Assembly: GCF_019083995.1 (NCBI RefSeq)
Contig: NZ_JAHRCU010000003.1
Location: 1-64,000 of the forward strand
Direction of reading: 5' to 3'
Source of the DNA: Roseococcus sp. SDR
Lineage (GTDB): Bacteria; Pseudomonadota; Alphaproteobacteria; Acetobacterales; Acetobacteraceae
Length of the DNA stretch: 64,000 bases
The notes under the pieces are model-generated. The model was not told the DNA's origin. It worked only from the letters and a program-made list of their open reading frames with translations, and searched no databases. Of this stretch, positions 8,820 through 17,828 are shown piece after piece; the first letter of the stretch is position 1, and each line of letters starts with the position of its first letter. Both the position numbers and the translations under genes were made by a program.

Positions 8820-9452
8820 ATGAGGCAGCGCCTCGGCGAAGCCGCCTCGCCGCCTCCTGCGCCGGCTGATCCGCTCGGCCGGCTCGTCGCCGAGATCGGG
8901 GCCTGCCGGGCCTGTGCCGCGCATCTGCCGGCGGGCTGCCGGCCGGTGGTGCGGCTGGGCTCGGATGCCTCGATCCTGGTGATCGGCCAGGCGCCGGGCA
9001 CACGGGTGCATGCGAGCGGCACGCCATGGGATGATGCGAGCGGCCTGCGCCTGCGCGACTGGATGGGGCTGCCGCCGGAGGTGTTCTACGACACGGCGCG
9101 CATCGCCATCATGCCCATGGGCTTCTGCTATCCGGGCACGGGGGCGAGCGGGGACCTGCCACCGCGCCCCGAATGCGCGCCGCTCTGGCACGAGCGGGCG
9201 CTGGCGCTGCTGCCGCGGCGGCGGCTCACGCTGCTTGTCGGCAGCTATGCGCAGAAGCGCTATCTGCCGGGGGCGCGGCGGCGGAGTGTGACGGAGATGG
9301 TCAGGGACCACGCGGCGCATGGGCCGGGCCTCTTCCCCCTGCCCCACCCCTCCTGGCGCTGCAATGGCTGGATGCGGCGCAACCCTTGGTTCGGGGCCGA
9401 GGTCCTGCCAGCGCTCAAGGCGCGGGTGGCGGCGGCGCTTCGGGCGGGCTGA
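8820..9452 (+). CDS. Uracil-DNA glycosylase family protein
   Basis: About 210 residues of the UDG superfamily. An N-terminal CRACAAHLP segment is followed by motif A-like VIGQAPGTRVHASGTPWDD, a central LTLLVGSYAQ strand and the C-terminal motif LPHPSWRCNGWMRRNPWF with the Ser/His loop. This is the YqaJ/'uracil-DNA glycosylase family' type that trims prokaryotic sequences, not classical Ung. The cysteines are too few to assert an Fe-S cluster. It starts at an ATG 14 bp after the M20 stop, so the two are probably co-transcribed. Its 3' end overlaps the convergent IclR gene by 38 bp. DNA repair is the family role; activity on uracil is untested for this subgroup. Confidence 0.8.
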   Translation: MRQRLGEAASPPPAPADPLGRLVAEIGACRACAAHLPAGCRPVVRLGSDASILVIGQAPGTRVHASGTPWDDASGLRLRDWMGLPPEVFYDTARIAIMPMGFCYPGTGASGDLPPRPECAPLWHERALALLPRRRLTLLVGSYAQKRYLPGARRRSVTEMVRDHAAHGPGLFPLPHPSWRCNGWMRRNPWFGAEVLPALKARVAAALRAG

Positions 9453-10197
9453 TGCGGATGAGTTCGGGCGGCTGCATGCCGTCCGGGAAGGGCGCACCCA
9501 ACGTCGCGCAAAGGCCGCGCGCCGCGGCGGCAAGCTGCGCCGACAGCGCGTCGAGATTCGCCGTCGAGAGGCGCATGATGGGGCCGCTGATGTTCATCGC
9601 GCCGCAGAGCTGGGCGGGCGGGCCCCAGATGGCGGTGGAGAGCGAGGCGGTCTGCGGATCGGCGAGGCCTGCCGAGAAGAAGACCGTCTGGCGCCGCCGC
9701 GCTGCATCGGCCGCCGCGTCGCCATGCAGCAGCGTATGGCTGATCGAGGTGCGGTCGAGCGGCTTCAGATTCGGCATGACATGCGCGATGCGCACGATCT
9801 GCGGGCTTTCGACGCGGAACAGGGTGAGGCGGTTCTCCCCCTCGCGCACCTGGAAGGTCACCGTCTCGCCGGTCAGGGCGGCCAGGTCGCGCAGGACGGG
9901 CATCACATGATCTTCCAGGCGGAACTGGGCGCGATAGGCCTCGCCCAGCTGCAGCAGGCGGGCGCCAAGCTGGTAGCGCCCATCGGCGAGGCGGACGATG
10001 TAGCCGCGGCGTTCCAGCGAGACGAGGTTGCGCAGCACGGTGGGCTTGGCGAGGCCGGTGGCGCGAGCGAGCTCGGAGAGGCCGCGGGTGGTGGTGGCCC
10101 CCAGAAACGCATCCAGGATGGAGAGACTGCGCTCGACGGCGACGATGCCGCCGGAGCGGGGCTCAGGCCTTCCGGAGGATTCGTTGCGTGGTTTCAT
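9415..10197 (-). CDS. IclR family transcriptional regulator
   Basis: About 260 residues. An N-terminal winged helix-turn-helix (IVAVERSLSILDAFLGATTTRGLSELARATGLAKPTVLRNL, about residues 20-60) is followed by the IclR effector-binding domain (LGARLLQLGEAYR through the C-terminal cysteine motif LCGAMNISGPIMRLS). It is divergent from the hydantoinase-type genes at 10632, so it most likely controls them and itself. The ATG at 10195-10197 has GGGAGG only 2 nt away, which is unusually close. An upstream in-frame ATG at 10212 (MTWEV) is an alternative start. The effector is not predictable from sequence. Confidence 0.9.
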   Translation of the reverse strand: MKPRNESSGRPEPRSGGIVAVERSLSILDAFLGATTTRGLSELARATGLAKPTVLRNLVSLERRGYIVRLADGRYQLGARLLQLGEAYRAQFRLEDHVMPVLRDLAALTGETVTFQVREGENRLTLFRVESPQIVRIAHVMPNLKPLDRTSISHTLLHGDAAADAARRRQTVFFSAGLADPQTASLSTAIWGPPAQLCGAMNISGPIMRLSTANLDALSAQLAAAARGLCATLGAPFPDGMQPPELIRISPPEAPPPPAP

Positions 10198-10631
10198 TAC
10201 CTCCCATGTCATGTTTTTTTCCCGGCAGGTCAATGCCGCCGCGCTGGTCATCCGCACCACTTTGCCCATCATGGGAGGCCTGGGATGACCGAATTGACAG
10301 GCGATGGGCTGCGTTTCACCATGCGTACCGGCGGTTCATTTTTTGCAGGAACACTATATGCCGTTCGGAATAGTCAAGGATTCACGCCCATATGGAGCAG
10401 GCGGCCTGCTCGCGATCCGGCACAGTGATTCGAGGCCGTGGCAGCAATTTCCGCTGACTGATCCGGACAAATCTGCCATTCTCGCCGCCGCAATGCCCGG
10501 CAGATGACAGCGCGGTTGGATACCGCCGAGCCGAGACGATCAGGGGCCATACTTTCCCAAGGTCCGGAATGATGGTCCGCTGGAAAGACCGAGCCCTTCC
10601 CTCTCTGTGAGCCTGACGGAACCCGTTCCAC
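10198..10631. promoter_or_regulatory. Divergent IclR / hydantoinase control region
   Basis: A 434 bp gap with visibly lower GC in places. A 9 bp inverted repeat, CCTCCCATG (10200-10208) and CATGGGAGG (10270-10278), flanks 61 bp; each arm contains a Shine-Dalgarno-like sequence facing outward. Further on, GTTC (10334-10337), GAAC (10349-10352) and GTTC (10363-10366) form short alternating dyads at about 15 bp intervals. TTGACA occurs at 10294-10299 but lacks a convincing -10 box. IclR operators are usually short dyads in such divergent regions, so these are candidates only. Apart from one doubtful small ORF, no gene is seen. Confidence 0.35.
10285..10428 (+). CDS. Possible small ORF, 47 residues, doubtful
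   Basis: ATG at 10285 is preceded by GGGAGG at 10273-10278 with an ideal 6-nt spacer, and the frame runs 47 codons to a TGA. The product begins MTELTGDGLRFTMRTGGSFF. I recognise no family. Codons such as TTT TTT, CTA and TAT are unlike the strongly GC3-biased neighbours, so this may be a decayed gene or a chance reading frame in a regulatory region. It ends 203 bp before the hydantoinase A start, so it would lie in any long hyuA leader. Confidence 0.2.
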   Translation: MTELTGDGLRFTMRTGGSFFAGTLYAVRNSQGFTPIWSRRPARDPAQ

Positions 10632-12731
10632 GTGACTGTCCCTGGCATCTCCCTTGGCATCGATATCGGTGGAACCTTCACCGACCTCGTCCTGCATGAC
10701 CCCGCGCTCAGCCGGTCGGGCAGCCTGAAGATCCTCACCACCCATTCCGACCCGGTCCAGGGCATCCTGGAGGGCACGCGCCGGCTGCTGGGCGAGGCGA
10801 GCGTGGACGCGGGCGAGATCACCCGCGTGGTGCATGCGACGACGCTTTTCACCAATGCGCTGATCGAACGGAAGGGCGCGCTCACCGCGCTGATCACGAC
10901 GGCGGGCTTCCGCGACATCCTCAAGATCGGGCGCGAGCGCCGCTACGAGCTGTTCGACCTTTCGCTGCGTCCGCCCGCGCCGCTGATGCCCGATGCGCTG
11001 CGCCTCGAAGTTCCCGAGCGCGTGAAGGCGGATGGCACGGTGGCGACGCCGCTGGACCTCGCCGCACTCGACGCGGCGGCGGATGCGGCCGTGGCGGCGG
11101 GTGCCGAGGCGATCGCGATCCTCTTCCTCCACAGCGACCTGCACCCGGCCCATGAGGAGGCCGCCGCACGGCGCATCCAGGCGCGCCACCCGGGCATCGC
11201 CGTCACCGCCTCCCACGCCATCGTGCGCGAGGTTCGCGAATATGAGCGCGGCTGCACCGCGAGCGCCAACGCCTATGTGGCGCCGATGGCAGGGCGCTAC
11301 CTCGCGCGGCTGGGCGGGGAACTGGCCGCGCTCGGCATCGCCGCGCCGCTGCTGCTGACGCTGTCCAATGGCGGGATGACGCATCTCGAGGAGGCGGTGC
11401 GCGCCCCCGTCCAACTGCTGGAATCCGGCCCCGCGGCGGGCGCGCTCGCCGCCGCCTATCTGGCCGGCGGGCAGGAGCCGCGCATCCTCGCCTTCGACAT
11501 GGGCGGCACCACGGCCAAGCTCAGTGTCGTCGAGCACGGCGAGCCGGAGGTGGTCTTCGGCTTCGAGGCGGCCCGCCAGGCGCGCTTCATCGAGGGCAGC
11601 GGATTGCCCATCCGCATCTCGACCGTGGATCTGATGGAGATCGGCGCGGGTGGCGGCAGCATCGCGCGGCGCGATGCGATCGGCCTGCTGAAGGTAGGGC
11701 CGGACAGCGCGGGCTCGGAGCCCGGGCCCGCCTGCTACGGGCGCGGCGGGACTGAGGCGACCGTCACCGACGCCAATCTTCTGCTGGGCTATCTCGACCC
11801 GACCCGCTTCGCCGGCGGGCGTCTGCCGCTGGATCGCGACGCGGCCGAGGCGGCCATGGCGCGGCTCGCGGCCACGCTCGGCATCACGCCCGAGGCGGCG
11901 GCATGGGGCATCCATGACGTGGTGACGGAGGCGATGGCGAGTGCCGCGCGCACCCATCTGGCCGAGCGCGGGCGCGATGCGTCCGGCTTCACGCTGGTCT
12001 GCACCGGCGGCGGCGGGCCGGTGCATGGCTATCACCTGGCGCGCAAGCTCGGCATCCGGCGCGTCATCGTGCCGCCTGAGGCGGGTGTGGCCTCGGCCCT
12101 CGGGCTGCTGACGGCGCCGCCACGGGTGGACCGGGTGGCAACGCTGGGGCGGCGCCTGCTGGCCTGGCGCGCCGCCGAGCTGGAGGCCGCCTTCGCCGCG
12201 CTCGAAGCCGATGCGCGGGGCGTGCTGGCGCGCGGCGCCATGGACCATAAGAGCTGGGCCGAGGATGCGCCGGCACCGGAGCGCGTGGTGGATGCGCGCT
12301 GCGTGGGCCAGGGGGCGCATATGCCCGTGACCCTGCCGCCCGCGCCCTGGCCGAGCGACGACGCGGCGCTGCATGCGATGGTCACCGCGGCTTTCACCGC
12401 CGCCTATCAGGAGCGCTTCCGCCGCCCGCCCCCCGCCGTGCCGATCGACCTCGTCCACGCGCGGATCGTGCTGCGAGGTGCGGCGCGGCCGCTGCCCCTG
12501 CCGCCGGCGCGGCGCGGCTGGGAGGGACCGGCCAAGACGCATCAGCGGCGGATCATCTCCGGCGGTGCTGGCGCCATGGCCGACATCTATTCCCGCCCCG
12601 GCCTCGCGCCCGGCTTTTCGGCCTGCGGACCCGCGCTGGTGGAGGAGAGCGGCTCCACCCTCGTCGTCGGCGACAAGGGGCGGCTCAGCGTGCTGGAAAC
12701 CGGCAACATCCTGGTGGAGATCCGCGCATGA
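10632..12731 (+). CDS. hyuA: Hydantoinase/5-oxoprolinase family protein, subunit A
   Basis: A 699-residue ATP-dependent hydrolase subunit of the HyuA/oxoprolinase N-terminal type. The phosphate-binding fold starts at residues 9-18 (GIDIGGTFTD), followed by HATTLFTNALIERKGA, a central SNGGMTHLEEA block and a second nucleotide motif AFDMGGTTAKLS. The C-terminal domain holds the conserved LVCTGGGGPVHGYHLARKLG. The start is GTG at 10632. Its end overlaps the B subunit by ATGA, so the two form a coupled pair. Family members cleave cyclic amides (hydantoins, 5-oxoproline, or N-methylhydantoin) or carboxylate ketones; the sequence does not decide which. Probably controlled by the divergent IclR protein. 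Confidence 0.9.
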   Translation: MTVPGISLGIDIGGTFTDLVLHDPALSRSGSLKILTTHSDPVQGILEGTRRLLGEASVDAGEITRVVHATTLFTNALIERKGALTALITTAGFRDILKIGRERRYELFDLSLRPPAPLMPDALRLEVPERVKADGTVATPLDLAALDAAADAAVAAGAEAIAILFLHSDLHPAHEEAAARRIQARHPGIAVTASHAIVREVREYERGCTASANAYVAPMAGRYLARLGGELAALGIAAPLLLTLSNGGMTHLEEAVRAPVQLLESGPAAGALAAAYLAGGQEPRILAFDMGGTTAKLSVVEHGEPEVVFGFEAARQARFIEGSGLPIRISTVDLMEIGAGGGSIARRDAIGLLKVGPDSAGSEPGPACYGRGGTEATVTDANLLLGYLDPTRFAGGRLPLDRDAAEAAMARLAATLGITPEAAAWGIHDVVTEAMASAARTHLAERGRDASGFTLVCTGGGGPVHGYHLARKLGIRRVIVPPEAGVASALGLLTAPPRVDRVATLGRRLLAWRAAELEAAFAALEADARGVLARGAMDHKSWAEDAPAPERVVDARCVGQGAHMPVTLPPAPWPSDDAALHAMVTAAFTAAYQERFRRPPPAVPIDLVHARIVLRGAARPLPLPPARRGWEGPAKTHQRRIISGGAGAMADIYSRPGLAPGFSACGPALVEESGSTLVVGDKGRLSVLETGNILVEIRA

Positions 12732-14269
12732 GCAAGCTCGATCCCGTCAAGCTCGAGCTGGTCTGGACGCGGCTGATCTCGGCGGTGGATGAGGCGGCCA
12801 AGGCGATCGTCCGCACCTCCTTCTCGACGCTGTCGAACGAGGCGAATGACTTCGCCTGCGTGTTGACCGATGGGCAGGCGCGCTCGCTCGCGCAGAACAC
12901 CGGCTCGATCCCGAGCTTCATCGGCACGCTGCCCAATACGGTGCGCGCCATTCGTGAAGCGATCCCCGAAAGCGAGATGCGGCCGGGCGACATCTACGTC
13001 ACGAACAATCCCTGGATCGGCACGGGCCATCTGAACGATGTCTGCCTGGTGCGGCCGATCTTCCATGGCGGACGCATCGTGGCCTATGGCGCGACGACGA
13101 GCCATGTGCCCGATATCGGCGGGCGGCTGCGCAGCACCGAGGCGCGCGAGCTGTTCGAGGAAGGCTTCCACATCCCGCCCATGCTGCTGCTGCGCGACGG
13201 CGTGGCCGATGCCACGCTGATCAAGCTGCTGCGCACCAATATCCGCACGCCTGACCAGACGGAGGGCGACATCTGGGCGCAGGCCTCCGCCGTCACGCTG
13301 ATCGGCGACCGTGTGGTGCAGACGCTCTCGGATCATGGGCTGGCGGATCTGACGGCGGTCGCCACCGAGATCTTCGACCGCTCGGAGGCCGCGATGACCG
13401 AGCGTCTGCGCGCCCTGCCGGAGGGAAGCTGGAGCGCGGCGTTCGAGACGGACGGGATGGACCAGCCCTTCCATCTGGAAGTGCGGGTGACGCTGAAGGA
13501 TGGCGCGCTGCTGGCGGATTTCAGCGGCAGCAGCCCGCAGCAGCCGCGCTCGGTGAATTGCCCCTTCACCTATACGCGCGCCATGACCTGGTTCGTGCTG
13601 AAGGCGATGCTGCTGCCCGAACTGCCAAGCAATGAGGGCATCTTCCGCCCGATCCGGATCAGCGTGCCGGAGGGCTGCATCCTGAACCCGCGCGAGCCCG
13701 CGCCGGTGGGCGGGCGCGCGGCGACGGGCCATTACGTGCCGGTGCTGATGTTCCAGGCGCTCGCCGAGGCGATCCCGGACAAGGTGCGCGCCGCCCCCGG
13801 CAGCCCGCTCTGGATGATGAGCCTCGCGGGCCGCGACCAGGCGGGGCAGCCCTATGCGGGCACGCTCTTCTTCAATGGCGGGACCGGCGCGGGGGCGGCG
13901 CAGGATGGCTGCGATTCCATCTCCTGGCCGTCGAACATCTCGGCGACCCCCGTGGAAGTCGCCGAACGCACGGCGCCGGTGATGATCCATCGCAAGGTGC
14001 AGCGTGCGGGCTCGGGCGGCGCTGGCCGCCACATGGGCGGGCTGGGGCACGAGACCGAGATCGAGTGCGAGACGGATGGCATGGCCGCCGTCTTCGTCAC
14101 CGAGCGCATCAAATACCCCGCCCCCGGGCTGTTCGGCGGCGGCCCGGGCGCGCGGGGCGAGGTGCTGATGGACGGCAAGCCCGTGAACACGCGGGTGCAG
14201 CAGGTGCTGAACCGGGGCACGCGCGTGACGGTGCGGACGCCGGGCGGCGGGGGCTACGGCACGGGCTGA
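12728..14269 (+). CDS. hyuB: Hydantoinase/5-oxoprolinase family protein, subunit B
   Basis: A 513-residue HyuB-type subunit, normal length. Hallmarks include KLELVWTRLISAVDEAA at the start, FSTLSNEANDFACVLTD, PGDIYVTNNPWIGTGHLNDV with a probable metal-binding patch, and the glycine-rich C-terminus TPGGGGYGTG. The ATG overlaps the A-subunit stop (ATGA). With HyuA it forms the ATP-dependent cyclic-amide hydrolase complex in the cytoplasm. Together with nearby M20 and M28 peptidases and a peptide importer it may serve amino-acid derivative catabolism, which is an inference from location. Confidence 0.9.
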   Translation: MSKLDPVKLELVWTRLISAVDEAAKAIVRTSFSTLSNEANDFACVLTDGQARSLAQNTGSIPSFIGTLPNTVRAIREAIPESEMRPGDIYVTNNPWIGTGHLNDVCLVRPIFHGGRIVAYGATTSHVPDIGGRLRSTEARELFEEGFHIPPMLLLRDGVADATLIKLLRTNIRTPDQTEGDIWAQASAVTLIGDRVVQTLSDHGLADLTAVATEIFDRSEAAMTERLRALPEGSWSAAFETDGMDQPFHLEVRVTLKDGALLADFSGSSPQQPRSVNCPFTYTRAMTWFVLKAMLLPELPSNEGIFRPIRISVPEGCILNPREPAPVGGRAATGHYVPVLMFQALAEAIPDKVRAAPGSPLWMMSLAGRDQAGQPYAGTLFFNGGTGAGAAQDGCDSISWPSNISATPVEVAERTAPVMIHRKVQRAGSGGAGRHMGGLGHETEIECETDGMAAVFVTERIKYPAPGLFGGGPGARGEVLMDGKPVNTRVQQVLNRGTRVTVRTPGGGGYGTG

Positions 14270-14305
14270 ACGCCTGAAGATTGTGAACCTGAACGCGGCT
14301 GCGCG

Positions 14306-14659
14306 CTACCGCACAATACCCAGGTCAGCGCGCATGGCTTCTTGCAGAGTGGCATGCGCCCTCACCCGTCCGGAGCGATCGTCATTCGTATCAATGATCA
14401 GACGTATTGCGTCTCGAACTTCCTTTGACGCGACCAGGTCACACCGCATCTGCCAATAGGCAAAATGCTTGGCAGCCTCGTCCGTGCCCTCAACTGCAGC
14501 CCGATGATAAGCTTCAAGAAGCCCGACGTAAGCCGCCTTCTTCTCCTGGAAGCGCAACTCGTCCTTCTTTGACCTCTGAGATAACCAAGCTTGCACGAGC
14601 GTAGTGACAATCGAGCCGAGTCCGAAGGCGGTCAATAACGGGATAAGTTGCAGCATCAT
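14306..14659 (-). CDS. Small membrane-anchored protein of unknown function
   Basis: A 117-residue protein with one N-terminal membrane helix (about residues 3-25, LIPLLTAFGLGSIVTTLVQAW) followed by a charged cytoplasmic helical domain (SQRSKKDELRFQEKKAAYVGL and onward). I do not recognise a named domain, although the architecture resembles small hypothetical proteins spread through proteobacterial accessory genomes. The DNA is visibly less GC-rich than its neighbours and uses A/T-ending codons freely, which suggests horizontal acquisition. It sits alone between hyuB (convergent) and rnd (same strand, 54 bp upstream). The ATG at 14656 (MLQL) is an equally good start. Confidence 0.65.
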   Translation of the reverse strand: MMLQLIPLLTAFGLGSIVTTLVQAWLSQRSKKDELRFQEKKAAYVGLLEAYHRAAVEGTDEAAKHFAYWQMRCDLVASKEVRDAIRLIIDTNDDRSGRVRAHATLQEAMRADLGIVR

Positions 14660-14713
14660 GAGCCAATCAGTGCCCCCTGTCGCAGAGTAAACTTCCCTCC
14701 GCAGCGGCTGTCA

Positions 14714-15880
14714 TTAATCGGTGCGGATCAGCCGCACACGCCGCCCCGCCACGCCGAGCGCGAGGCGCCCGGTCTTCAGCGCCAACGCATCCTCGCCGAA
14801 GACCTCGCGCCGCCAGCCCTGCAGGGCGCGGATCTCGGGCTCGGCTTCGCTGGCAAGGCGCTCCAGGTCCTCGCTGTCGGCCAGCAGCTTGGGGGCGACG
14901 TGATGCGCCTCCGCACTCGCGGCCAGGAGCACCTTGAGCAGCGCCACCAGCGCGGGCGAGGCCCCTGCCCCGCGGCGCGCTTCCAGCGGCTGGGGCAGTT
15001 CCTCCTCCGGGAGCGTCTTGGCCTCGGCGATGGCGGCGAGCAGCGAGGCGCCGGACTTGCCGCGGGCGAAGCCCTCGGAGATGCCGCGGGCGCGGGCGAG
15101 CTGGTCGGCCGTGGTGGGTGCGGTCGCGGCCACTTCCAGCAGCGTCTCGTCCTTCACCAGGCGCCCGCGCGGGATGTTGATGCGCTGCGCCTCGGCCTCG
15201 CGCCAGGCGGCGGCCGCGCGCAGCACGCCGAGGAAGCGACGGTTGGTCGTCTTGGGCTTCAGCCGCTCCCAGGCCTCGGAGGGCTCGGTGATGTAGGTGG
15301 AGGGCTGGAGCAGCGCGTCCATCTCCTGCGCCACCCAATCGAGCCGCCCTTCGGCCATGAGCTTCTCGCGCAGACGGAGATAGACCTGCCGCAGGTGAGT
15401 GACGTCGCCCGCCGCATATTCGATCTGCGCCTTGGAGAGCGGGCGGGCCGACCAGTCGGAGAAGCGATGCGCCTTGTCGATGGAGGCGCCGGCCAGCGCG
15501 CGGACCAGGCTGTCATAGCTCGCCTGGTCGCCGAAGCCGGCCACCATGGCGGCGATCTGGGTGTCGAAGAGCGGCGTGGGGACGGCGCCGAATTTCAGGA
15601 GGAAGATCTCCACATCCTGCCGGGCGGCGTGGAAGACCTTCACCACGGCCGGGTCGGCCAGCAGGTCACCCAGCGGGGCGAGGTCCATCCCCGGCGCCTC
15701 GGCATCCACCACGGCCACCTCGTCGCGGCCGGCGAGCTGGACGACGCAGAGCTCGGGCCAATAGGTGCGCTCGCGCATGAACTCGGTGTCCACCGTCACG
15801 AAGGGCTCCTGGCGGAGTCGTTCGCAGAGCTCGGCCAGCTCGGCGGCTTGGGTGATCAGGCGGGGCGATGGTTCCGGCAT
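14714..15880 (-). CDS. rnd: Ribonuclease D
   Basis: About 388 residues. A DEDDy 3'-5' exonuclease domain occupies the N-terminal half: FVTVDTEFMRERTYWPELCVVQL (Asp, Glu), VFHAARQDVEIFL (Asp) and YAAGDVTHLRQVY (Tyr, Asp). One or two HRDC-like helical domains follow. The family trims the 3' ends of tRNA and other structured RNAs in the cytoplasm. I chose the ATG at 15880 (MPEPSPRL) because upstream codons would reach into the aspS promoter. It is divergent from aspS with 105 bp between the starts, an arrangement common in alphaproteobacteria. Confidence 0.94.
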   Translation of the reverse strand: MPEPSPRLITQAAELAELCERLRQEPFVTVDTEFMRERTYWPELCVVQLAGRDEVAVVDAEAPGMDLAPLGDLLADPAVVKVFHAARQDVEIFLLKFGAVPTPLFDTQIAAMVAGFGDQASYDSLVRALAGASIDKAHRFSDWSARPLSKAQIEYAAGDVTHLRQVYLRLREKLMAEGRLDWVAQEMDALLQPSTYITEPSEAWERLKPKTTNRRFLGVLRAAAAWREAEAQRINIPRGRLVKDETLLEVAATAPTTADQLARARGISEGFARGKSGASLLAAIAEAKTLPEEELPQPLEARRGAGASPALVALLKVLLAASAEAHHVAPKLLADSEDLERLASEAEPEIRALQGWRREVFGEDALALKTGRLALGVAGRRVRLIRTD

Positions 15881-15985
15881 GGGTCCGGTTTGCAGCCGGA
15901 AGGGCCGCCATGCAAGGGCATGGCTTGACAGCACGGCCCCGCGAAGGCCCTTACCGGGGCCGCACATTGCTCATTGCAGGATCAC

Positions 15986-17764
15986 ATGCACGCCTACCGC
16001 ACCCATACCTGCGGCGCGCTCCGCGCCGAACATGCCGGGCAGACGGCCCGCCTCTCCGGCTGGGTGCACCGCAAGCGCGACCATGGCGGGCTGCTCTTCA
16101 TTGACCTGCGCGACCATTATGGCCTGACGCAATGCGTGATCCCGAGCGGCTCGGCCGTCTTCGCCGCCGCCGAGGGTCTGCGCGCGGAGAGCGTCATCAC
16201 CGTCACCGGCGAGGTGGTGGCGCGCGAGGCGGGCACGGTGAATGACAAGCTGCCGACGGGCGCGATCGAGCTGCGCGTGAAGGAGCTGGTGGTGCAGTCC
16301 ACGGCCGATGTGCTGCCCTTCCAGGTGGCCGATGACAGCCCGGCCCCGGAAGAGCAGCGCCTGCGCTACCGCTTCCTCGACCTCAGGCGCGAGCGGCTGC
16401 AGCGCAACATGATCCTGCGCGCCCAGATCATCCAGGACATCCGCGAGCGCATGATCGCCACGGGTTTCAACGAGTTCCAGACGCCGATCCTGACCGTGTC
16501 CTCGCCCGAGGGCGCGCGCGACTTCCTGGTGCCGGCCCGCCTGCATCCGGGCAAGTTCTACGCGCTGCCGCAGGCACCGCAGCAGTACAAGCAGCTGACG
16601 ATGGTGGCGGGCTTCGACCGCTACTTCCAGATCGCCCCCTGCTTCCGCGACGAGGCGGGCCGCGCCGACCGCACGCTGATGTTCTACCAGCTCGATGTCG
16701 AGATGAGCTTCGTCACGCAGGAAGATGTCTTCACGACGATGGAGCCGGTGATCCGCGGCACCTTCGAGCGCTTCGCGGATGGCCGCCATGTGGATGCCGG
16801 GCCCTGGATCCGCATCCCCTATGCCAAGGCGATGCTGGACTATGGCTCGGACAAGCCGGATCTGCGCAACCCGCTGGTGATCCGGGACGTGACCGAGCAG
16901 TTCAAGGGCTCGGGCTTTGGGCTGTTTGCGAAGATCGCGGCCTCGGGCGGCGTGGTGCGTGCCATCCCCGCCCCCGGTGCGGGCGGCAATCCGCGCAGCT
17001 TCTTCGACAAGCTGAACGAATGGGCGCGGGCCGAGGGCGCGGGCGGCCTCGGCTACATCACCTTCGACGCGGAAGGCCCCAAGGGCCCGATCGCGAAGAA
17101 CCTGGAAGCGGACCGCGCCGAGGCGATCCGCGTGGCTTGCGGGCTGAACCCGGGCGATGCCGTCTTCTTCGCCGCCGGCAAGGAGGCCGATGCCGCCAAA
17201 TTCGCCGGCCAGACGCGCCTGCGCCTGGGCAATGAGCTGGGGATCACGGAGAAGTCCGGCTTCCGCTTCTGCTGGATCACCGACTTCCCCTTCTATGAGC
17301 TGAACGAAGACACCAACCAGGTGGATTTCAGCCATAACCCCTTCTCGATGCCGCAGGGCGAGATGGAGGCGCTGGAAACCCAGGACCCGCTGACCATCCC
17401 GGCCTACCAGTATGACGTGGTCTGCAACGGCTATGAGATGGCCTCGGGCGCCATCCGCAACCACAAGGCGGAGATCATGGTGAAGGCCTTCGGCATCGCG
17501 GGCTATCCGCCCGAAGCCGTGGAAGAGCGCTTCGGCGGCATGCTCAACGCCTTCCGCTACGGCGCGCCCCCGCACGGCGGCATGGCGGCGGGCATCGACC
17601 GCATCGTCATGCTGCTGGCGGAGGAACCCAACCTGCGCGAGGTGAACCTCTTCCCGATGAACCAGCAGGGCGAGGAGCTGATGATGGGCTCGCCCTCGAC
17701 GGTGGACGAGCCGCGGCTGAAGGAACTGCATATTCGCGTGCAGATGCCGCAGCCGAAGAAGTAA
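15986..17764 (+). CDS. aspS: Aspartyl-tRNA synthetase
   Basis: A 592-residue class II synthetase. The N-terminal OB-fold anticodon-binding domain includes [19 protein letters not shown]. The catalytic core has motif 2 in [16 protein letters not shown], a GAD insertion domain (about residues 280-420), and motif 3 with [12 protein letters not shown] near the C-terminus. Alphaproteobacterial AspRS is often non-discriminating, charging both tRNA-Asp and tRNA-Asn, but that cannot be decided here. ATG at 15986 is preferred over a TTG four codons upstream. Two hairpins separate it from convergent galE. Confidence 0.97.
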   Translation: MHAYRTHTCGALRAEHAGQTARLSGWVHRKRDHGGLLFIDLRDHYGLTQCVIPSGSAVFAAAEGLRAESVITVTGEVVAREAGTVNDKLPTGAIELRVKELVVQSTADVLPFQVADDSPAPEEQRLRYRFLDLRRERLQRNMILRAQIIQDIRERMIATGFNEFQTPILTVSSPEGARDFLVPARLHPGKFYALPQAPQQYKQLTMVAGFDRYFQIAPCFRDEAGRADRTLMFYQLDVEMSFVTQEDVFTTMEPVIRGTFERFADGRHVDAGPWIRIPYAKAMLDYGSDKPDLRNPLVIRDVTEQFKGSGFGLFAKIAASGGVVRAIPAPGAGGNPRSFFDKLNEWARAEGAGGLGYITFDAEGPKGPIAKNLEADRAEAIRVACGLNPGDAVFFAAGKEADAAKFAGQTRLRLGNELGITEKSGFRFCWITDFPFYELNEDTNQVDFSHNPFSMPQGEMEALETQDPLTIPAYQYDVVCNGYEMASGAIRNHKAEIMVKAFGIAGYPPEAVEERFGGMLNAFRYGAPPHGGMAAGIDRIVMLLAEEPNLREVNLFPMNQQGEELMMGSPSTVDEPRLKELHIRVQMPQPKK

Positions 17765-17766
17765 CA

Positions 17767-17812
17767 CGAGGGGCGCTGCCCCTCGACCCCGCCGGGGTCC
17801 GTGGCGGACCCC
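17767..17812. terminator. Double hairpin between convergent aspS and galE
   Basis: Two perfect 8 bp stems lie in the 64 bp between stops: CGAGGGGC-gct-GCCCCTCG (17767-17785) and GGGGTCCG-tgg-CGGACCCC (17794-17812). The second continues into GGACCCCGG, matching the GC-rich 3' element seen at 153-189 and 59482-59518. There is no T-tract, so intrinsic termination is only probable. The hairpins could serve both strands. Confidence 0.55.
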
Positions 17813-17828
17813 GGACCCCGGCCGCGAG

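Noticed and set aside
10374-12542. A 722-codon minus-strand frame over hydantoinase A
   Set aside because: Antisense shadow; the plus strand has nucleotide-binding motifs and coupling to subunit B.
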